Positions 59,709-64,000 of a stretch of 64,000 bases of DNA are shown here, one piece after another (the first letter of the stretch is position 1; each line of letters opens with the position of its first letter). This DNA is from Gemmataceae bacterium (lineage in GTDB: Bacteria; Planctomycetota; Planctomycetia; Gemmatales; Gemmataceae): the NCBI GenBank assembly GCA_019636445.1, contig JAHBXO010000005.1, positions 62,001 to 126,000 of the forward strand. Reading direction: 5' to 3'. Under the pieces are notes generated by a model that ran no database searches, was not told where the DNA came from, and saw nothing but the letters and a program-made list of their open reading frames with translations. A program made the translations under genes and the position numbers.

Positions 59709-62700
59709 TTACTTCCGCTCGCCCTTGTGCAGGAACTCGTGGCCGACGGGGCGGGAATCCCAAATCTTCGCAGTTCCGTCGTCACTGCATGTGACGATCC
59801 GCATGCCGTCCGGGCTGAACGACGCCGCATGCACGAAGCCCGGGCCGACATTTCCCATCGGCCGTTGCGGCCACTCTTCGATTGGTTGTAGTCGTACGGC
59901 GAGCGAGGGAGCGATCGACTGTAACAGTTGCGATGGGTCACGAATATCTGACTCCCCAGTGCTGTACACTTGGAACGCGACCTTCTTCTCATTCGATTTC
60001 GGGGCCAGCGGCTTCGGGGCGGGCATCTCGTTGGGCGCGGCCGGGAGCGGAACGGTCTTTCGCCTGAACTCCGTGTGCCCCTTCAGAGTGAGCGTTTCGG
60101 CCCCCGTCTTCGCTTCCCACACCTTCGCTGTCTTATCGCCACTCCCGGTGACGATGCGTGTGCCGTCTGGACTGAACGACGCCCCGTTCACACTGCCAGT
60201 GTGCCCTTTAAGCGTAATCATTTCGACGCCGGTCTTCGCGTCCCACACCTTCGCCGTCCTGTCGCTACTTCCGGTGACGATGCGCGTACCGTCCTGATTG
60301 AACGATGCCCAATTCACACGGCCCATGTGCCCTTTAAGAGTGATCATTTCGACGCCGGTCTTCGCGTCCCACACTTTCGCCGTCCTGTCACCACTCCCGG
60401 TGACGATGCGCGTGCCATCCGGGCTGTATGACGCAGTACGTACGTCGCCCGTGTGCCCCATGAGGTTGAGCACTTCGGTTCCCGACTTGGCATCCCACAC
60501 TTTCGCCGTGCTGTCGCTACTCCCGGTGACGATCCACCTGTCGTTTGGACTGAAGGATGCCGCAAACACACTACCCGTGTGACCCTTAATTGTTCGAAGC
60601 ACCGAACCCGTTTTCGCGTCCCACACTTTCGCTGTCCCGTCCGAACTCCCGGTTGCCAAGTACATACCGTTTGAATTGAACGACGCAGCCATCACAAAGT
60701 CCGTATGACCGATCAGGGCGAGTACCTCTAACCCCGTGTTCGTGTCCCACACCTTCGCGGACTTGTCCATACTCCCGGTGACCAGGCGTTTACCCTCCGG
60801 ACTGAACGATGCGGAATACACGCTACCCGTGTGACCATTGAGCGCGAGTACTTCCGTTCCTCGTTTCGCGTCCCAAACCTTTACCGACCTATCTCGGCTC
60901 CCGGAAACGATCCGAGTGCCGTCAGGGCTGAACGTTACCGCTTGAATGGCGTCCTTGTGCCCTTCGAGCGTTAATTCCTCGGTCCCCGTCTTCAGATCCC
61001 ATATTTTCGTCGTCATGTCTTCGCTACCGGTGGCGATTCGATTGCCGTCCGGGCTGAAAGACGCCGCAAATACGCTTCCGTTGTGTCCTTTAAGTGTGAG
61101 CGTCTCCTCCCCTGTCTTCACATCCCATATTTTCGCAGTACGATCCTCGCTTCCAGTGACGATTCGTTTGCCGTCTGGACTGAACGAAACAGCGAATACT
61201 CGACTGCCCGCGTGCCTGAGGGTAAGTCCTTCGACACCCGTCTTCGCATCCCACACCTTAACCAATCGCTCGCCATTCAATGTGATCACCTGAGTGCCGT
61301 CAGGACTAAACGTCACTGCGGACACGCTACCCGCGTTCGCGAAGAGTGTGATAATCTCGGCACCCGTCTTCGCGTTCCACACTTTCGCTGTCCCATCGTA
61401 GCACCCGGTGATAATCCACAAACCGTCCGGGCTGAACGAGGCCGCATGCACGATGTGCGTGTGCCCTTTCAGGGCGAGCGTCTCAACTCCCGACTGGGCG
61501 TCACACACTTTCGCTTCTTCTTCAGTACAAACGATGATCCGCTTGCCGTCCGGGCTGAATGACGCCGCGTTCAATCTGCCGCCCCTGTGGCCCTTGAGTT
61601 CGAGCACCACGTCGCCTGTCTTGGAATTCCACACCTTTGCCGTCCCGTCCGCTTGACTGCACGTGACGATACGAGTGCCGTCCGAACTATACGACACCTC
61701 GCTCACGCTATTCGCGTGTCCCTTGAGAGTGAGCAGAGAGTGATCGGAAAAGCTGTCGGAGAGGCGAATGAGGTATCCCCACTCCCAACCGCGTAGTTTC
61801 GGATCGGCACCATCCAGAAGCACCCGCATCGCGACCGAGTTGCCGTCTCGCCATTCCTGATGGGCCACTTGCATCGTTCGGCCGTAATCGAACACTTCGA
61901 GCTTCTGACGTTCCTGTTCAATTTGCTTCCTTACAAAATGTTCATTCGACTGGGCCCGTTCCGCAGTAATTCGTGCCGATTCTGCGATACCCTTCTCTTG
62001 CTCCGCATTCTGCCACAGAATCCCTGCCATCGCCGCGAACGTGCCCATAACGACTGCTAACAACCCCATTGCCCACGACGCTGCCGACGCCGGTTTCCGC
62101 CGCACCCAGAGCATCGCCTTCTCGACCGCCGTCGCCCGCCGGGCCGCGATCGCCTTCCCGTCCAACCACGCTGACAGGTCCGCCGCCAACTCTTTCGCCG
62201 TCGCGTAGCGGCGCTCCGGATCCTTCTCCAGGCACTTCAAACAAATCGTCTCTAAGTCGTGCGGGATCGTCTTTGACAGTGTCCGCAGCGTCGGCGGGTC
62301 CGCATTCTGGATCGAGATCAACAATTCAACATCCGTTTCGGCCACGAACGGCTTGCGGCCCGTCAGCGATTCGTAGAGCATCACGCCCAGCGACCAGACG
62401 TCGGCGGGCGGACCGACGAACTTCATCGCCCGCGCCTGCTCGGGAGCCATGTACGACGGTGTGCCGGCGGCCTCGTGCGTCAGCGTCAGGTCGAAATCGG
62501 TCCGCTTGGCCAGCCCGAAGTCCGTCACCTTTGGGTTGCCGTTCGAGTCGAGCAGCACGTTACCCGGCTTCAGGTCGCGGTGGACGATGCCGATGTCGTG
62601 GGCCGCGCCGACCCCGGCGGCGATCTTCGCGATCAGCTCCGCCGCCTCGCGCGGCGGCAGGGCCGTGCCGCCCTTCAGCCTCTGCGAGAACGAACCGCCC

Positions 62701-63029
62701 GTCAGGTACTCCATCGCGATGAACGGGCCGACGGAGCATTCGCCGAAATCGAAGACTTCGACGACGTTCGGATGCTTCACCGCCGCGATGATTTGCCCTT
62801 CGGCCAGGAAGCGCGCCTGGTGGAGGCCGTCGTCCCGCTGCATCAGCTTGATGGCGACGAGCCGGTCGAGCGAAAGGTGCTTGGCCTCGTAGACGACGCC
62901 CATGCCGCCGCGGCCGAGTTCGCGGACGATCTGGTAGCCGGGGATCGTGGGGTAGCCTTGGAGCGATTCGCGCGTGACGGTGGGCGCGTGGGTTTGGACC
63001 TGCGTGCGGTCGGTGGTCGGTTCGCTCAT
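59709..63029 (-). CDS. Ser/Thr protein kinase with 14 WD40 repeats
   Basis: 1106 residues. Kinase domain ~32-300 ('LGRGGMGVVYEA', Lys 61, 'IVHRDLKPGNVLLD', 'VTDFGLAKR', 'GTPSYMAPEQAR'), membrane helix ~318-340, short coiled coil (~345-375, Glu/Gln/Arg-rich), then 14 WD40 repeats of about 42 residues to the end, enough for two seven-bladed propellers. Repeat 14 is interrupted after 'LKGHTEF' by about 65 residues (Pro/Lys-rich). Repeats 11-13 are almost identical, a recent duplication. The propellers face the periplasm if topology is normal. Confidence 0.92.
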   Translation of the reverse strand: MSEPTTDRTQVQTHAPTVTRESLQGYPTIPGYQIVRELGRGGMGVVYEAKHLSLDRLVAIKLMQRDDGLHQARFLAEGQIIAAVKHPNVVEVFDFGECSVGPFIAMEYLTGGSFSQRLKGGTALPPREAAELIAKIAAGVGAAHDIGIVHRDLKPGNVLLDSNGNPKVTDFGLAKRTDFDLTLTHEAAGTPSYMAPEQARAMKFVGPPADVWSLGVMLYESLTGRKPFVAETDVELLISIQNADPPTLRTLSKTIPHDLETICLKCLEKDPERRYATAKELAADLSAWLDGKAIAARRATAVEKAMLWVRRKPASAASWAMGLLAVVMGTFAAMAGILWQNAEQEKGIAESARITAERAQSNEHFVRKQIEQERQKLEVFDYGRTMQVAHQEWRDGNSVAMRVLLDGADPKLRGWEWGYLIRLSDSFSDHSLLTLKGHANSVSEVSYSSDGTRIVTCSQADGTAKVWNSKTGDVVLELKGHRGGRLNAASFSPDGKRIIVCTEEEAKVCDAQSGVETLALKGHTHIVHAASFSPDGLWIITGCYDGTAKVWNAKTGAEIITLFANAGSVSAVTFSPDGTQVITLNGERLVKVWDAKTGVEGLTLRHAGSRVFAVSFSPDGKRIVTGSEDRTAKIWDVKTGEETLTLKGHNGSVFAASFSPDGNRIATGSEDMTTKIWDLKTGTEELTLEGHKDAIQAVTFSPDGTRIVSGSRDRSVKVWDAKRGTEVLALNGHTGSVYSASFSPEGKRLVTGSMDKSAKVWDTNTGLEVLALIGHTDFVMAASFNSNGMYLATGSSDGTAKVWDAKTGSVLRTIKGHTGSVFAASFSPNDRWIVTGSSDSTAKVWDAKSGTEVLNLMGHTGDVRTASYSPDGTRIVTGSGDRTAKVWDAKTGVEMITLKGHMGRVNWASFNQDGTRIVTGSSDRTAKVWDAKTGVEMITLKGHTGSVNGASFSPDGTRIVTGSGDKTAKVWEAKTGAETLTLKGHTEFRRKTVPLPAAPNEMPAPKPLAPKSNEKKVAFQVYSTGESDIRDPSQLLQSIAPSLAVRLQPIEEWPQRPMGNVGPGFVHAASFSPDGMRIVTCSDDGTAKIWDSRPVGHEFLHKGERK

Positions 63030-63171
63030 GAGGCACCGCCATTCGGGATGAGGCGATCATAAGCGGTCAATCAGAATAAGGGAAGCGTTCCGGTGCGAGA
63101 ACGTCCCCGCGAATTGGACTATTTTGTCCGGAGAAAGTTTTGGAATTGCCGTAAGTCCTTATTGGGACTGT

Positions 63172-63237
63172 ATTGTTCCGAAATTCGGGTGTGGTTCCAC
63201 GGGAGGGTGGCGCGGTGGCGGCGGAGTAATCGCTCCG
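63172..63237 (+). promoter_or_regulatory. Conserved ~66-nt upstream element, copy 2
   Basis: Partner of the minus-strand element at 32377-32441: ATTGTTCCG, GGG..TGGTTCC.CGG, GGGTGGCGCGGTG, GGCGGA, CTCCG in the same order and spacing. Here the 3' end can form CGGAG-TAATCG-CTCCG. It ends 110 bases before the ATG at 63347. The rest of the 317-base gap (63030-63346) shows nothing else I recognise. Confidence 0.6.
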
Positions 63238-63346
63238 ACCGTCAAAATCGACTAAAGTTATCATCCCCCAGCGGTCGATAAACCTCCGGGGATCGTTGCG
63301 TGCGGTTTGGCGGGGGCCGGCCGCACTCGACGAACGGGGGTGGACC

Positions 63347-64000
63347 ATGTCGGACTCGCGGCAACTGCTGGCCCGGATCTCCGCGTTTCGAGCGAAGCTC
63401 GAAGAGACGCCGCGGCTTGTGCCCGCCGCCGCGGTGGACGAACTGCCGACGAACCCGTCGAACCGGCTTTCCACGGTCTTCCGCGAGGCGCTCGTTACGG
63501 AACCGGCTCAGTTGACTGGCCGCGCGTTCCGGCTGCTCTCGGAAGCGCGGGACCTCGTTAGCCAACAGAAACAACTCGCCGACGATTCGATCATCATGCG
63601 GTCCGATTCCGGGGATGCGCTCGCGCGATTTCACCGGCATACGATCGGCCTGACCGATTCGGCATTGCGCCTGGCGCAGGTCTTTCCGGCCGCCGCGGAG
63701 CCGCAATTGCGCATGTGCGATGGCTTCGAGCAGCTGTTGCGCGTGATCCGTGGTCGATTGGGCGTGCTGGAGCACGCGATCTCCCTGCGGCGTGCCGACG
63801 CCGGCCGCATCGCCCGGATCGCGGACCTGTTGACGGCGATGCACGCGGGCAAGGCCGTGTCCGCCGGGGCCTTCTTTGATGTCGCGCAGCTCATTCTGGA
63901 CGACGCGAGGCAGGGTGCCCGGCTGCGTTTCGTCTATCGCGATCCGGCCACGGACGGCGTCGCCAAGTTCGTCGCGGCGCACGCGCTGAACGTTGGGCAG
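63347..64000 (+). CDS. Probable HD-GYP-type phosphohydrolase, 3' end outside window
   Basis: Open from ATG 63347 (MSDSRQLLARIS) to the window edge, 218 codons visible. The N-terminal ~190 residues are helical with no named domain ('LLSEARDLVSQQKQL', 'ISLRRADAGRIARIADLL'). The final 'KFVAAHALNVGQ' has the His-x-Leu-Asn-Val pattern that opens HD-GYP domains, and the preceding 'AGAFFDVAQLILDDAR' also occurs before such domains. Assignment to HD-GYP (cyclic-di-GMP hydrolysis) is inference because the HD and GYP motifs would lie beyond base 64000. Confidence 0.5.
   Translation, partial: MSDSRQLLARISAFRAKLEETPRLVPAAAVDELPTNPSNRLSTVFREALVTEPAQLTGRAFRLLSEARDLVSQQKQLADDSIIMRSDSGDALARFHRHTIGLTDSALRLAQVFPAAAEPQLRMCDGFEQLLRVIRGRLGVLEHAISLRRADAGRIARIADLLTAMHAGKAVSAGAFFDVAQLILDDARQGARLRFVYRDPATDGVAKFVAAHALNVGQ

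Noticed and set aside
60080..61740. Regular ~126-base repeat array resembling a tandem or CRISPR-like array
   Set aside because: The period is 42 codons in frame with WD40 repeats and there are no unique spacers.

Overview
The window looks like a high-GC planctomycete chromosome, most likely from the Gemmataceae. Supporting signs are the long eukaryote-like Ser/Thr kinases fused to WD40 propellers, a DUF1080 protein, a Gemmata-type 'MTEAEWLEC...RGCWVVDLVLGK' module protein, palindromic intergenic repeats, and an alternative complex III / caa3 oxidase gene cluster. I saw no rRNA, tRNA, CRISPR array, transposase or phage gene. Every annotation is based on reading motifs; no database search was run.

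Layout. 1-10.8 kb: the 3' end of a cobalamin-binding regulator gene, a glcD-type FAD oxidase, a Gemmata-type module protein, a DUF1080 hydrolase, an ABC permease, a three-gene ABC/VOC operon (minus), a MlaD-OmpA fusion and a sigma-70-like factor. 10.9-13.6 kb: an S9 prolyl-oligopeptidase-like peptidase and a HAD half-domain protein. 13.6-32.1 kb: a long minus-strand respiratory locus. Read 5' to 3' it holds a small membrane protein, actA, actB, actC, actD, actE, actF, an unknown membrane-anchored protein, a SCO copper chaperone, cox subunits II (fused to cytochrome c), I, III and IV, a dihaem lipoprotein, ctaA and ctaB. It can make a whole quinol-to-oxygen branch: quinol oxidation by alternative complex III, electron transfer through cytochrome c domains to an aa3 oxidase, and the haem A and CuA assembly factors.

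32.5-33.6 kb is a compositionally different patch with an S21-like protein and a BrnT-like/XRE toxin-antitoxin pair. 33.7-36 kb holds an ArsR-VOC-SRPBCC operon with a clear, probably leaderless promoter, plus a second SRPBCC protein. 36-41.3 kb: a large membrane protein, a small secreted protein, clpS and a PpiC/SurA-like foldase. 41.3-50.6 kb: a giant kinase-WD40-LRR-LamG protein and a kinase with a multi-pass membrane domain. 50.8-58.3 kb: korAB (2-oxoacid:ferredoxin oxidoreductase), a DegT aminotransferase, pyrB, a D-aminoacylase-like amidohydrolase and a DinB protein. 58.4-64 kb: a GHL10-type glycosidase, a third kinase with 14 WD40 repeats, and the start of a probable HD-GYP protein.

The most interesting non-coding signals are: a roughly 66-nt element conserved between the upstream region of the respiratory locus and that of the gene at the right edge; a pair of near-identical 12-nt palindromes 32 nt apart in front of the respiratory locus; a 17-bp hairpin directly abutting the clpS start codon; and an operator-like palindrome sitting between the -35 and -10 boxes of the arsR promoter.
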